Shown: positions 8,740 through 18,289 of the stretch, piece by piece
Layout of the letters: every line of letters starts with the position of its first letter
Numbering within the stretch: position 1 is the first letter of the stretch
Source of the DNA: CAYQDB01 sp964416195
GTDB taxonomy: Bacteria > Zixibacteria > MSB-5A5 > GN15 > FEB-12
Direction of reading: 5' to 3'
DNA: 64,000 nucleotides
Assembly (NCBI GenBank): GCA_964416195.1
Contig: CAYQDB010000003.1
Span: 1-64,000 of the forward strand
Position numbers and translations under genes: made by a program
The notes under the pieces: generated by a model
Seen by the model: only the letters and a program-made list of their open reading frames with translations
Told to the model about the DNA's origin: nothing
The model's database searches: none

Positions 8740-9882
8740 ATGGGTAAAACATCAAAGAGAATCGGCGTTCTAACAGGTGGAGGCGATTGCCCCGGCCTGA
8801 ATGCTGTCTTGAGAGCAATCGTCAAGACGGCTGATAATGACTACGATATCGAAGTCATTGGCTTTGCTGATGGCTATGAAGGGCTTGTCGAAGGCCGTTA
8901 CCGGGAGCTGGGCACCAAGGATGTTTCCGGCATCCTAGCACAGGGCGGTACCATCCTGGGGACTTCCAACCGGGCGGATCCTTTTCATTATCCTGTTCTG
9001 GAGGGTGAGGATTTTGTTTACCTTGACCGCTCCAGCCAAGCCCTACGCAACTTCGAATCCCTTGGGCTGGGTGCCTTGATTGCAATCGGCGGGGACGGTA
9101 CAATGGCTGCCTCAGCAGGTATGGTCGACAAAGGGCTGCCCATTGTCGGGGTGCCAAAAACAATTGACAACGACTTGGTTGGGACAGATGTTACCTTCGG
9201 TTTTGATTCCGCCTTTACAACGGCAACAGAAGCAGTTGACAAGATTCATACGACAGCCCAATCGCATCACCGGGTTATGATTGTTGAGGTGATGGGCCGG
9301 TATGCCGGATGGCTGGCCTTGTATTCGGGTATGGCTGGTGGTGGCGACATTATCCTGATGCCGGAGTTTCCATACGACATCGATGCTGTCTGCGAAGCCG
9401 TTAAGACCAGAAACGCCATGGGCAAGAACTTCTCGATAGTTGTCGTTGGCGAGGGGGTCAAGCCGTTTGGCGGAAAGATAGTCGTGAAGCGCACGGTCAG
9501 GGGCTCTCCTGATGCTATCCGACTGGGTGGGATATCTCACCAGATTGCCTCCCAAATAGAGGGTCTGACAAATATTGAGTGCCGGGTGACAATTCTGGGG
9601 CACTTGCTCAGGGGTGGATCACCGACACCGTTCGATCGCATACTGGCGACCAGGTTTGGCGCCGAAGCGGTGCGCATGGTGAGCCGAGGCGAGTTTGGTC
9701 AGATGGTCGCTTTGAAGAAAGGGAATATGAGCGCTACGCCTCTCAAGGACGTGGCCGGCAAGCTGCGTACTGTCACACCTGATCATCCCCTTGTGAAAAC
9801 GGCTGAATCGCTGGGAATATGCTTGGGAGTTTCTGCTGGGACTCTCCTTGAAAAGCCGGAGTCGCAGGAGGTCACCCCATAG
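8740..9882 (+). CDS. pfkA: 6-phosphofructokinase
   Basis: This 380-residue enzyme phosphorylates fructose-6-phosphate in glycolysis. It has the nucleotide loop TGGGDCPGLNA (residues 12-22), GGDGT (117-121), the catalytic TIDND (141-145) and the sugar-phosphate MGRYAGW region. The two positions that separate ATP from pyrophosphate enzymes are Gly120 (E. coli 104) and Lys140 (E. coli 124). This mixed Gly/Lys pair is known from group III and Streptomyces-type ATP-dependent enzymes, so ATP use is the better guess, but pyrophosphate use is not excluded. It is longer than the usual 320 residues because of surface insertions. Confidence 0.92.
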   Translation: MGKTSKRIGVLTGGGDCPGLNAVLRAIVKTADNDYDIEVIGFADGYEGLVEGRYRELGTKDVSGILAQGGTILGTSNRADPFHYPVLEGEDFVYLDRSSQALRNFESLGLGALIAIGGDGTMAASAGMVDKGLPIVGVPKTIDNDLVGTDVTFGFDSAFTTATEAVDKIHTTAQSHHRVMIVEVMGRYAGWLALYSGMAGGGDIILMPEFPYDIDAVCEAVKTRNAMGKNFSIVVVGEGVKPFGGKIVVKRTVRGSPDAIRLGGISHQIASQIEGLTNIECRVTILGHLLRGGSPTPFDRILATRFGAEAVRMVSRGEFGQMVALKKGNMSATPLKDVAGKLRTVTPDHPLVKTAESLGICLGVSAGTLLEKPESQEVTP

Positions 9883-10159
9883 GCACTGCGGCAGGTGTAT
9901 GGCAGTCCATCTTCTCCCGACCTAATGGAATCCGAAGAGATGAACGCCGCAGAGGTAGTTTGTCCGGATTCTTCAGGCGATGGGACAGCCTGTTACTACG
10001 AGAGTCAATTCAATAGCCTGCGGGATGAACAAATCTTTAGGTACCTATGTTGATGGTAGTGTATTATAGTTCTGTGCTGGTGGCGGTGCCTGTAATAAGG
10101 CGGAGATTTTGAGTAATGCTCAGATGGTCTCATGGTAAGACTTAGTATTGGTACGTGTT

Positions 10160-11032
10160 ATGTCAAAAAAGAAAAACGATGTGGAAGTGATGGTCAAGCG
10201 CCTGAAGAGGTCACCTGCCTATAAGATTGCCTATTACGACAATGATTTCATAGATACGGATGACCTCCGCCCGGTGCGGCTGCAGTTAGAGCTGCTGAAA
10301 CCTGAGCTCATTCTCCGTAAAGAAAAAATCGTATCGACTATCGTGGTCTTTGGTGGCACCCGTATTTTGGAGCCAAAAAAGGCTGAAGCCCGGGTGAAAA
10401 AACTTGAAGTGAAGCTCAAACGAAATCCTATGGATCGTTCTCTCAAGAGACAATTGAGAATTGCCAGGTCGATTCGGGCTAAGTCTCATTTCTACGATGA
10501 GGCGAGAGAACTTGGCCGTCTGGTCTCTATGGAAGGCCAGAAACACAATGACCACCAGTTCGTCATTGTTACCGGCGGTGGGCCGGGAATTATGGAGGCT
10601 GCCAATCGAGGAGCGCATGATGTTGACGCCAAGTCTGTTGGTCTGAATATCACAATCCCTCAGGAGCAGGAGCCAAACCCATACATTTCTCCGGAACTCT
10701 GTATGCAGTTCCATTACTTTGCCTTGAGGAAAATGCACTTTTTCCTTCGCGCTAAGGCGCTGGTGGCGTTTCCAGGCGGCTATGGAACGATGGACGAGTT
10801 GTTCGAGGCTCTGACACTGGTCCAGACTGGAGTCGTGAAACGGCTGCCGATTATTCTGTTCGGTGAGAAATACTGGCGTAAGTTGATTAACTTCGACTAT
10901 CTGCTCAAAGAGGGTACTATCGACGAGGAAGACATCAATCTGTTTGTTTATGCCGACAAAGCAGCCGACGCCTGGAATTACATCAAGTATTTCTATGAAT
11001 CCCGCGGTAACAGTCTCCCACGCCCCCTCTGA
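10160..11032 (+). CDS. LOG-family (TIGR00730-type) Rossmann-fold protein
   Basis: This 290-residue protein carries the two family signatures: GGGPGIMEAANRG (about residue 140) and PGGYGTMDE (about 205). Enzymes with these motifs are usually nucleoside-5'-monophosphate phosphoribohydrolases, known from LONELY GUY cytokinin activation and often mislabelled lysine decarboxylase. An N-terminal extension of about 100 residues, basic and helical, precedes the core, as in the longer TIGR00730 subgroup. I chose ATG 10160; a TTG four codons upstream is possible. Neither has a strong ribosome site. Confidence 0.85.
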   Translation: MSKKKNDVEVMVKRLKRSPAYKIAYYDNDFIDTDDLRPVRLQLELLKPELILRKEKIVSTIVVFGGTRILEPKKAEARVKKLEVKLKRNPMDRSLKRQLRIARSIRAKSHFYDEARELGRLVSMEGQKHNDHQFVIVTGGGPGIMEAANRGAHDVDAKSVGLNITIPQEQEPNPYISPELCMQFHYFALRKMHFFLRAKALVAFPGGYGTMDELFEALTLVQTGVVKRLPIILFGEKYWRKLINFDYLLKEGTIDEEDINLFVYADKAADAWNYIKYFYESRGNSLPRPL

Positions 11033-11089
11033 AAGCCACTTCCTGTGGGCATGTTCAGGTAATATGTGAATGGCTATGCTTCTATTTTC

Positions 11090-11113
11090 TCAAAAAACCC
11101 TGCTTTTGCAGGA
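11090..11113 (-). terminator. Possible terminator on the minus strand
   Basis: On the minus strand a CCTGC/GCAGG hairpin with an AAAA loop is followed by GTTTTTT. It is about 140 bp beyond the DUF2250 gene; the stem also resembles the dispersed repeat near 28371-28394, so it may be a repeat copy that acts as a terminator. Confidence 0.45.
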
Positions 11114-11250
11114 ACGACATCATATTCAGTCGTAGCACATTAGGCTCAGTGTTGGCCATGCGCCGAGCCGAATGTTCTGACCAGGAGTGCCTATCCGTAC
11201 CATTAACGGCCAACTGTTTCGCTTCGTGAAATGTTATTGACAGATTGGTA

Positions 11251-11757
11251 TCAACTGTTGTGAGTCCTATGATAGTCAAGGTAGGCTTTCCCTTTTTCAG
11301 TCAGATCGTAATAGGTATGGTTACGGTGCTTGATCCACTTGTTGTCGACAACTCCCTTGCGGTACTGCACTATTCGCGGCTCGACGCGCTGTAAAAGTCC
11401 CAGGTCTCGCAGCCGCTTATGCCGCTCGAACGCATCCTGTTTGGGAATAGCCAGCGCTTTTGCAACCATCAGGGAATAGTCAATGCCGTAGTCAAGATGA
11501 TGCCTTAGCACCGCAAAGTCATCAACCTCCAATTCGTTGTAATCCTGCCCTGGGGTGAAACCTGCATCCTCCAGTATGTCATCCCATGACAATGCAACGA
11601 GCCTGGTTGGTTCGGCCTTTTTGAGACTGGCGCAGTCGTGATGGTGCACCTTGAGGTAATTGTCGTGGCTGTAGTAGCCGACAATCTTATCTTCAAGTGA
11701 CGGAGAGCAACACTTCGCAAGGATATATTTTTCTTTGAGTTTTATTTCATTGGGCAT
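11251..11757 (-). CDS. RelA/SpoT RIS-like zinc-finger domain fused to a DUF2250 winged helix
   Basis: About 168 residues from ATG 11757; an ATG at 11772 is an alternative, and no start has a good ribosome site. Residues about 10-60 (YILAKCCSPSLEDKIVGYYS, then VHHHDCASL and LVALSWDDIL) match the RIS/zinc-finger domain near the C-terminus of long RelA/SpoT proteins, with the CC and the HDC cysteine/histidines kept. Residues about 75-165 resemble DUF2250, an archaeal-type winged-helix family (GIDYSLMVAKAL, then HRNHTYYDLTEKGKAYL). No synthetase or hydrolase domain is present. A ligand- or ribosome-sensing DNA-binding regulator is a guess. Confidence 0.7.
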   Translation of the reverse strand: MPNEIKLKEKYILAKCCSPSLEDKIVGYYSHDNYLKVHHHDCASLKKAEPTRLVALSWDDILEDAGFTPGQDYNELEVDDFAVLRHHLDYGIDYSLMVAKALAIPKQDAFERHKRLRDLGLLQRVEPRIVQYRKGVVDNKWIKHRNHTYYDLTEKGKAYLDYHRTHNS

Positions 11758-11950
11758 GATTGTAATATACATCGGCTTGAAGAAAAAGGCAGCATGTTTT
11801 GCATTCACGGTGGCATCAGGCAGGTCGAGGTTGTCCCAAACCCTGTCTGCCGCGCACGGAAAGTCTTGTAGGTCAAGCTCCAAGTGGGCTTGACCTACTT
11901 ATTGCTATTAGATACATTCGGGCAAACATTAGGCGACCCTGAAAGGAACT

Positions 11951-13126
11951 ATGCAGCAATCACTCATCACATCCCCAGCCGGCATTCTAGCCGTGCTGGC
12001 GGCGGTAACTTCGTTTTTCTTTTTCCTGGAAAAGAAAACGGGGTGGAAGTTCTTCAATTACTTCCCACCGCTGATCTTTATTTATCTTATACCAGTAGCA
12101 TTATCAAACAGCGGTCTCATCCCGACCAAGTCGCCCGTCTACGATTTTATGGGCGCCAACATCCTGCCCATGTTCCTTGTAATCATGCTTTTGGATGTCG
12201 ATATACTGGCCACGGTCCGTGTAATGGGTAAAGGGGTGTTTGTAATGCTCGCCGGTACGCTGGGTGTTGTGGTCGGAGCGCCAATTGGATTCTTCATAGT
12301 CAAGCAAGGGCTGGGGCCGGAGGCCTGGAAAGGGTTTGGGGCACTGGCGGGAAGCTGGATCGGCGGCACGGGCAATATGGCCGCGGTGGCGATTGCGCTG
12401 GACCTTGACGAAAGCACGCTCGATTTCGGTTATGCCGTGATCGCCGACAACGCCGTCTATTTGATATGGTTGCCGATTATGCTGGCTTCGAAGAATCTGG
12501 CCGGGTGGTTCAACCGCTTCACCGGAATAGCGAAGGACAGGTTGGAAACGATGGAAAAGGCCGCTGCCGAACTGACCATGGACAAAGGCAAGGTCGAGAT
12601 GCGCCACTATCTGTATTTAGCCTTTTTCGGGTTTGGCGTTACGGCTTTGGCTACATGGATCGCAAACATGCTCCCACCGGTACCGCCTGTGTTCTCCGTG
12701 AATACGTACAAGATTCTTATCGTGACGGTGGTCGGCATCATCCTGTCGTTTACCAGAGCCAGCAAGATACCCGGTTCCCACGCTCTGGCCATGGCGCTGG
12801 TCTATCTGTTCGTGGCGCGGATGGGGGCTAAGGCCGACCTGTCGAATTTGAGCACGTCCGTCTTCTGGTTCTTGCTGGGGGCATATATCTGGATTTTCAT
12901 ACATGGAGCTTTTCTCGTTACGGCGGCCAAGATATTCAAAGTCGACGTCCACACAGCGGCCATTGCCTCGGCAGCGAATATCGGCGGCGCAGCCTCCGCG
13001 CCGATTGTGGCGGCGTATCACCGGACGACGTTGGTGCCAGTCTCGATATTGATGGCGCTTTTGGGCTACGCCATTGGCAACCCCGCTGCGATATTAGCAG
13101 CTACGTTGTGTAAATGGGTGGGGTGA
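11951..13126 (+). CDS. DUF819 family multi-pass membrane protein
   Basis: A 391-residue membrane protein with about 10-11 hydrophobic segments. The segment AGSWIGGTGNMAAVA and the C-terminal AAIASAANIGGAASAPIVAA are the repeated family signatures of DUF819 (YjcL-like) proteins, probably transporters of unknown substrate. The start has AAGGA five bases upstream of the ATG. The GC content appears higher than in neighbouring genes. Confidence 0.85.
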   Translation: MQQSLITSPAGILAVLAAVTSFFFFLEKKTGWKFFNYFPPLIFIYLIPVALSNSGLIPTKSPVYDFMGANILPMFLVIMLLDVDILATVRVMGKGVFVMLAGTLGVVVGAPIGFFIVKQGLGPEAWKGFGALAGSWIGGTGNMAAVAIALDLDESTLDFGYAVIADNAVYLIWLPIMLASKNLAGWFNRFTGIAKDRLETMEKAAAELTMDKGKVEMRHYLYLAFFGFGVTALATWIANMLPPVPPVFSVNTYKILIVTVVGIILSFTRASKIPGSHALAMALVYLFVARMGAKADLSNLSTSVFWFLLGAYIWIFIHGAFLVTAAKIFKVDVHTAAIASAANIGGAASAPIVAAYHRTTLVPVSILMALLGYAIGNPAAILAATLCKWVG

Positions 13127-13194
13127 TAAATCATGAAGTTTTTTGTCATGTACTTATGTAATGATCCTTTCAAGGATTAGCATCGTAATAACGT

Positions 13195-14181
13195 TCACTC
13201 CTCCACCAATCCAATCCGTTGTTTATCTACTTGCTCCTTCACATAGTCGATTATCATGTCTATCGATATAACCACTGCGAGGTCGGAGTTCTCTTCGTAC
13301 GTGAAAGTATAATCCTCAGAAAGTAACTGCAGTACGAGTGAGCTATCTGCTAGTCTGGTTGAGTCTACAAGTTCAATAACAGCTGGTATCTTCGATAGCG
13401 GAATCGTGTGTGGCTTAATGATGGGATAGTGTTTGCAGATGATTCCGGCAAGTCTCATATCATAAGAAACTGTCAACTTGCCATCTGAAGTTTCCGAAAC
13501 GTAAGCCCTTCTAATAAACACTGGACCGCCGCTATTTCCACCCAAAGAAACGCCATCAATCAGATACATGCCCGGGATCAAGAACTTCGAACCTGCGAAG
13601 TAAACGTCCTGAGTAGCAAAGAAGGCAACCGAACCATCTCGGCAAATGGGTAGATTCCACACATTCCCATACAAACCATAATCGGCATAATTGGGATAGC
13701 CAAAGAAGAGAACCTGTTCACCGTATTCAAGGTCGTTGTGACGGATTGTTTTTTCTTCCGTAATTGGATTAATGCTTAATGAGTCATGTGGGCGAGCGAT
13801 TGGTATTGCAACAAAATCAGAATCCGCATCTTCAGGCATAAGAGCCTTAGTTGTGTTCTTATGGAAAGTGGCAAATGCTTCTACTGCAAAAATACGCCCT
13901 TCTGAATGTCTGAAATTGGGGAAACTTATCTTAAGTGAATCTTTGTTAACGTAAATATGTCTATTAGTAATCAGATAAATATCTGGAAATGTCGAATCTA
14001 TATCACATAGAACTCCGGTTCCGAAAGGATACCACGACTGACTGGCGGTATCGAATGCCATAATTAGAGCGATAGGTTCCAACAAACTTTTAGACCTCCA
14101 ATGTGGTTTCAGAAGTGTTCCTGCCGCAGCTGCTTGGACGAGCCATACTACAAGAACTACTGCAATTACCAGTTTTCTCAT
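13195..14181 (-). CDS. Secreted trypsin-like serine protease
   Basis: A 328-residue protein starting at ATG 14181, with AGGAGG nine bases upstream; an in-frame extension of 31 codons is unlikely. It has a signal peptide (residues 1-20) and the full catalytic triad: His75 in ITNRH, Asp122 in DSDFVAI and Ser217 in GGNSGGP. No PDZ domain or membrane anchor follows the protease domain, so this is not a full DegP. The GIY-YIG gene ends 31 bp upstream, so the two may be co-transcribed. Confidence 0.8.
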   Translation of the reverse strand: MRKLVIAVVLVVWLVQAAAAGTLLKPHWRSKSLLEPIALIMAFDTASQSWYPFGTGVLCDIDSTFPDIYLITNRHIYVNKDSLKISFPNFRHSEGRIFAVEAFATFHKNTTKALMPEDADSDFVAIPIARPHDSLSINPITEEKTIRHNDLEYGEQVLFFGYPNYADYGLYGNVWNLPICRDGSVAFFATQDVYFAGSKFLIPGMYLIDGVSLGGNSGGPVFIRRAYVSETSDGKLTVSYDMRLAGIICKHYPIIKPHTIPLSKIPAVIELVDSTRLADSSLVLQLLSEDYTFTYEENSDLAVVISIDMIIDYVKEQVDKQRIGLVEE

Positions 14182-14212
14182 AATCCAAATCCTCCTACAT
14201 ACAGTTAGAGTT

Positions 14213-14470
14213 TTATTGATTCGTTTTGTTGTACCGTGGGTTCTTTCCCTTGTGAGAGTGTCGATACTGTTCAAGCCTATTCTCCTCCCACTCTTCAGCT
14301 GAATCCTTTGTTACAAAGGGGCCCGCCTTGTTTACAGAAGTAAAACGCTTTCCGTCTTGGCGATGTTGCTCTGCACGTTCGTCAAGAGACTGACTCGTAA
14401 TCCCTACATAGACTAATTTCCCTTTTTCTCGAAGCTCATACCTGGCGAACCCTCTCTTTTTTGACATCAT
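14213..14470 (-). CDS. Small GIY-YIG-like domain protein
   Basis: 85 residues. The stretch YELREKGKLVYVGITSQSL followed by RAEQHRQDGKRF matches the start of the GIY-YIG fold (here Y..L, then YVG), with the conserved Arg/His helix and a later Glu and Asn (EENRLEQ, NPRYN). Small single-domain members can be nucleases or degenerate nucleic-acid-binding proteins. A good ribosome site (AGGAGACT) precedes the ATG. The following DNA is a gene-poor, repeat-bearing stretch, so it may be a recent arrival. Confidence 0.65.
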   Translation of the reverse strand: MMSKKRGFARYELREKGKLVYVGITSQSLDERAEQHRQDGKRFTSVNKAGPFVTKDSAEEWEENRLEQYRHSHKGKNPRYNKTNQ

Positions 14471-14884
14471 AGTCTCCTATAGTTTAATTAAGTGTGACTT
14501 TTTGTTTAATTAACCAATCCAAGATAGCCTTTCGTAAAGAATACCAAACGCTATTATAGGTGTTTTTTCTCTAACCCATAATCCCATACATTGCAATAAC
14601 TTAGAGCTGAGACAAGCATACATAAAATGCGCATTTGTGCAGCGAATCTGAACAATTGAAAAGTCTATTAATGTAACCACTATTCCAGTAACCACTTACG
14701 AACCGATCGGTTGTGATTGAATATAAGACCGCAAGACAGTAATTTTTTGGATGGCCGTAATCTTTTGGAAATTATATGATTAGAGAGGATTTTCTTAAGG
14801 GAGCCCAATAATGGGTAGCTCTTTGTAAATACTGGATGGACGGTTGGCCCACAGCTCTGGGAGTGTTGAAAAAGTCACATTTTT

Positions 14885-14963
14885 GTCATTGCGAGCAACA
14901 GCGTGGCAATCTCGGTTATTGAATGCAAACAAGATAGCCATATCACTTGGCTCCTCGCTATGA
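14885..14963. repeat. REP-like imperfect inverted repeat (GTCATTGCGAG type)
   Basis: Starts GTCATTGCGAGC and ends CTCGCTATGAC, with AGCGTGGCAATCTC inside. This is a widespread bacterial dispersed repeat type. Confidence 0.6.
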
Positions 14964-15052
14964 CGCTTGTCATGTTTTTCAACAAGCACATTTGCCTGGT
15001 GCCCGGGTGCCCCATAGCTTGCTATGGGAAGCCTTAATCCAAGCACCCTTTT

Positions 15053-15078
15053 TCATCCTTCGACTCCGCTCAGGATGA
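15053..15078. repeat. REP-like repeat, GACTCCGCTCAGGATGA type
   Basis: TCATCCTTCGACTCCGCTCA then GGATGA: the outer TCATCC/GGATGA arms are inverted. Related copies occur at 24899-24976 and 30179-30235. Confidence 0.65.
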
Positions 15079-15110
15079 CTATGTACGAGAGATAGGAGTG
15101 GCTTGCCACC

Positions 15111-15168
15111 GTCATGGTGAGCCGTCCATCCGCCTTTGGCGGACTGTCGGGCGAAGTCGAACAATGAC
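15111..15168. repeat. REP-like inverted repeat with GTCATGGTGAGC end
   Basis: Begins GTCATGGTGAGC and ends GAAGTCGAACAATGAC, with an inner TCCGCCTTTGGCGGA hairpin. Same family ends as 30179-30235. Confidence 0.6.
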
Positions 15169-15493
15169 ATGTTTGTGACCGGCGGGTAGGTTTGTGACGA
15201 CTCTGCTGTCCACGATCGCATTCAAACCCACCTGTTAGGCGGGGTACAATGTAACACCAAAAACCGCGAGGTTAAGACCCGAAAATGCCGCTTGCAGTGA
15301 CGCTCTTAAACGGATATCGGGCTGTTTTTGAGGTGGACAAAAACAGTTTTTTTCTATATATTTGTGTTGAGTCAGAAAAAACGGAATACTTACGGAGTCC
15401 TTGCCTGCCGGAGAGCAAGAGAACGCTCCTATTTCAGTGTCTTTCTTGGCAGGCTGTTTGTCATCTCGCATTTGTTACGAAAGGATCTTGGTT

Positions 15494-18289
15494 ATGGAGT
15501 CTTTGGGAACATTCAGGAGAAAACGTGATTGCTTGGGGTTTGTCCTCTCTGCGACTCTCGTTGCCGTTCTGATGGTGGCAACAGTCCCGGTTTATGGGCA
15601 GTTGACAAGTGAAGATATAGCTGTCCTGGAAGAACAAGGCAGGGAAGAGGGCTGGTCTTTTACGGTCGGCGAGAACCCTGCTACTCAGTATTCGCTCGAT
15701 CAATTGTGCGGTTTGAAGGAGCCGGATAATTGGCGTGAAGGTGCCCGCTTTGATCCCTGTAAGCCGGGTCGGGGCCTTCCGGTGTCATTCGATTGGCGGG
15801 ATTCGGCTGGTTGTACGCCGGTGAAGGCTCAAGATGGCTGCGGAAGCTGCTGGGCGTTTGGAACGGTGGGGCCTCTTGAATGCAACATCAAGATCAGAGA
15901 TGGTGTGACAGTGGACCTGTCAGAACAGTGGCTGGTAAGCTGTAATCGTGATGGGTGGGATTGTGATGGTGGCTGGTTTGCGCATGACTATCATGAGTGG
16001 AAGACGGATGATTGCGATAGTACCAGGGCAGTTTTGGAAGCCGATTTTCCGTATGTTGCTTGGGACGCTCCATGTAGTTGTCCCTATCCTCACTCCTATG
16101 GCATAGAATCCTGGGCCTATATCGGCGATGCATATAGTGTTCCAAGTGTTGCGGCTATGAAGCAGGCGATTCTGGATTACGGTCCCATCTCCGTCGCTGT
16201 TTACGCCAATTCAGCTATGCAGGCGTACACTGGCGGTGTATTCAACGGCTGTTCGGGCGGTACTGTCAATCACGCCATTACTCTTGTTGGCTGGGATGAT
16301 AACCAGGGGACGGACGGCGTTTGGTTCATGCGCAATTCATGGGGCCCCGGCTGGGGTGAAGGTGGCGGATACATGCGCATTCCCTATGGCTGCTCCAGTA
16401 TCGGTTATGCTGCCTGTTACGTGAACTACATCACAGTGCGGAATATCTCTTTTGAGTATCCCAATGGAATCCCCACGAGCGTTATTCCAGAAGAGACGAC
16501 TGTATTCGAGGTGGTTGTGAATGGCGTTGGGGGTGGAACACCAGTACCAGGCAGTGGGCAACTTCATTATGCCATCAACGGCGGATCGGTCCAAACCGAG
16601 TCGATGATGGAGAAATTGCTCAATCACTATGAGGCGACTTTGCCAGAGCTTACCTGTGGTGACCGGTTGGAGTTCTATATCAGTGTAGAGGAGTCTACCG
16701 ATGGAAGGGTATATGATCCCGATCCCAGCTCCCCTAACGTGGCCATTCCGGCTACTAACCTGATTACAGTTTTTGAGGATAACTTTGAAACCAACAAAGG
16801 ATGGACAGTGTCAGGCGATGCAGTCGACGGACAGTGGGATCGCGGAGTTCCGGTCGGCGGCGGCGATCGCGGTGACCCGACAACCGATTTCGACGGTTCC
16901 GGGAGATGCTATCTCACCGACAACGTGGATGGCGATTCCGATGTTGACGGCGGGACAACAATACTGACCTCTCCTGTCTTTGATCTCTCAGATGGTAACG
17001 CGCAGATACATTATGCCCGCTGGTACTCGAATGATTTCGGCAGTACTCCCCACAGCGATGTCTTTGAGGTATACATATCGAACAATAACGGCGGTAATTG
17101 GGTCCTTGTTGAAACTGTGGGGCCTACCGAAGAGGCTTCCGGTGGCTGGTATGAACACGCTTTCTGGGTGAGTGACTTTATCACACCTACTACTCAGATG
17201 CGGCTGCGCTTTGACGCGTCTGACCTGGGTGATGGCTCTGTTGTTGAAGCCGGTATCGATGATGTTAACATTACAGTATATGAGTGCGGGGTTTCGACGC
17301 CGCAGATCATCACCGTGGCTCTTCCCGATTGGACAATCAATAGCCCATATTCCCAGCAGTTGCAGGCAATGGGGGGTACCGGGACACTGACCTGGATTGA
17401 CGAGTACGGTGATCTTATAGGAAGTGGCTTGATGCTCTCTTCTGCCGGTCTGTTGTCCGGGACTCCGGTCTCTACCGGGCAAATCTCATTCACTGCGCAG
17501 GTGACGGATGAAGCCCTTGAATCTGACGAAAGACTCTTCAGCTTTTTCATTAACGCTGCGCTGGTCATTGTTACAGATTCGCTACCAAACTGGACAATTG
17601 ATCAAGCCTATAGTGAGCAGTTGCAGGTAACCGGTGGCACCGGGATAAAGGTCTGGTCGGATAGGAACGGCGATCTCAGCGGGACGGGTTTGAGCCTGTC
17701 CATGACCGGAGTGCTATCGGGTGTGCCTGGTGTGGCATCAGTCATAACTTTTACGGCTCACGTGAGCGATGATGGGGGAGACACTGAAGATAAACCCTTC
17801 TCGTTTACGATAAACCCTGCTGTAGCAATTACTACCGACTCGCTTCCGGCTGGTACCGAGGGTGATCAGTATTCAGAGCAGCTTGAGGCCAGCGGGGGCA
17901 CGGGCACAAGGACCTGGGATGACAAAGACCATGACCTCGAAGGAACCGGAATCAGTCTTTCACCAGCCGGTCTCCTTTCCGGAACACCGATTGACACCGG
18001 TACGGTTAATTTCACCGCACAGGTTGAAGACATAGCTGGCAGTACCGATGAGAGGCTGTTTACTCTTATCATCGGACCGTCGTACATCTGCGGTGACGTT
18101 GACGGCAGCGATTCCGATCCAAATGTCGCTGACGTAACCTACCTTGTTGATTATCTCTTTTTGGGTGGGCCACCACCACAGCCTATAGAAGCGGCCGATG
18201 TCGATGGTGCAAATGGTGTGAACATTGCGGACCTGACTTACTTAGTGAACTACCTGTTTGGAGAAGGGGCCGAATTGAACTGCCCCTGA
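15494..18289 (+). CDS. Secreted papain-like (C1A) cysteine protease with Ig-like repeats and dockerin
   Basis: A 931-residue protein starting at ATG 15494 (AAGGAT upstream), not at the earlier in-frame start. Signal peptide 1-36. The C1A protease domain (about 95-320) has the oxyanion Gln113, Cys119 (CGSCWAFG), His260 (VNHAITLVGWDD) and Asn281 (RNSWGPGWGEGG), so it should be active. After an Ig-like linker comes a jelly-roll (MAM-like) domain (about 425-595), then three tandem putative-Ig (He_PIG) repeats of about 85 residues, each with the GGTGT and LSGTP-type motifs. A dockerin pair (VADVTYLVDYLFLGGPPP, IADLTYLVNYLF) ends the protein. A pro-segment at 37-95 likely keeps it inactive until export. 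Confidence 0.9.
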   Translation: MESLGTFRRKRDCLGFVLSATLVAVLMVATVPVYGQLTSEDIAVLEEQGREEGWSFTVGENPATQYSLDQLCGLKEPDNWREGARFDPCKPGRGLPVSFDWRDSAGCTPVKAQDGCGSCWAFGTVGPLECNIKIRDGVTVDLSEQWLVSCNRDGWDCDGGWFAHDYHEWKTDDCDSTRAVLEADFPYVAWDAPCSCPYPHSYGIESWAYIGDAYSVPSVAAMKQAILDYGPISVAVYANSAMQAYTGGVFNGCSGGTVNHAITLVGWDDNQGTDGVWFMRNSWGPGWGEGGGYMRIPYGCSSIGYAACYVNYITVRNISFEYPNGIPTSVIPEETTVFEVVVNGVGGGTPVPGSGQLHYAINGGSVQTESMMEKLLNHYEATLPELTCGDRLEFYISVEESTDGRVYDPDPSSPNVAIPATNLITVFEDNFETNKGWTVSGDAVDGQWDRGVPVGGGDRGDPTTDFDGSGRCYLTDNVDGDSDVDGGTTILTSPVFDLSDGNAQIHYARWYSNDFGSTPHSDVFEVYISNNNGGNWVLVETVGPTEEASGGWYEHAFWVSDFITPTTQMRLRFDASDLGDGSVVEAGIDDVNITVYECGVSTPQIITVALPDWTINSPYSQQLQAMGGTGTLTWIDEYGDLIGSGLMLSSAGLLSGTPVSTGQISFTAQVTDEALESDERLFSFFINAALVIVTDSLPNWTIDQAYSEQLQVTGGTGIKVWSDRNGDLSGTGLSLSMTGVLSGVPGVASVITFTAHVSDDGGDTEDKPFSFTINPAVAITTDSLPAGTEGDQYSEQLEASGGTGTRTWDDKDHDLEGTGISLSPAGLLSGTPIDTGTVNFTAQVEDIAGSTDERLFTLIIGPSYICGDVDGSDSDPNVADVTYLVDYLFLGGPPPQPIEAADVDGANGVNIADLTYLVNYLFGEGAELNCP

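Larger units (their letters stand above)
14471..15493. other. Gene-poor stretch of about 1 kb with dispersed repeats
   Basis: No open frame here has a ribosome site or family resemblance. AT-rich DNA (14471-14880) is followed by three repeat copies annotated separately (14885-14963, 15053-15078, 15111-15168). The last 100 bp lead into the papain-like protease gene. Confidence 0.55.
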
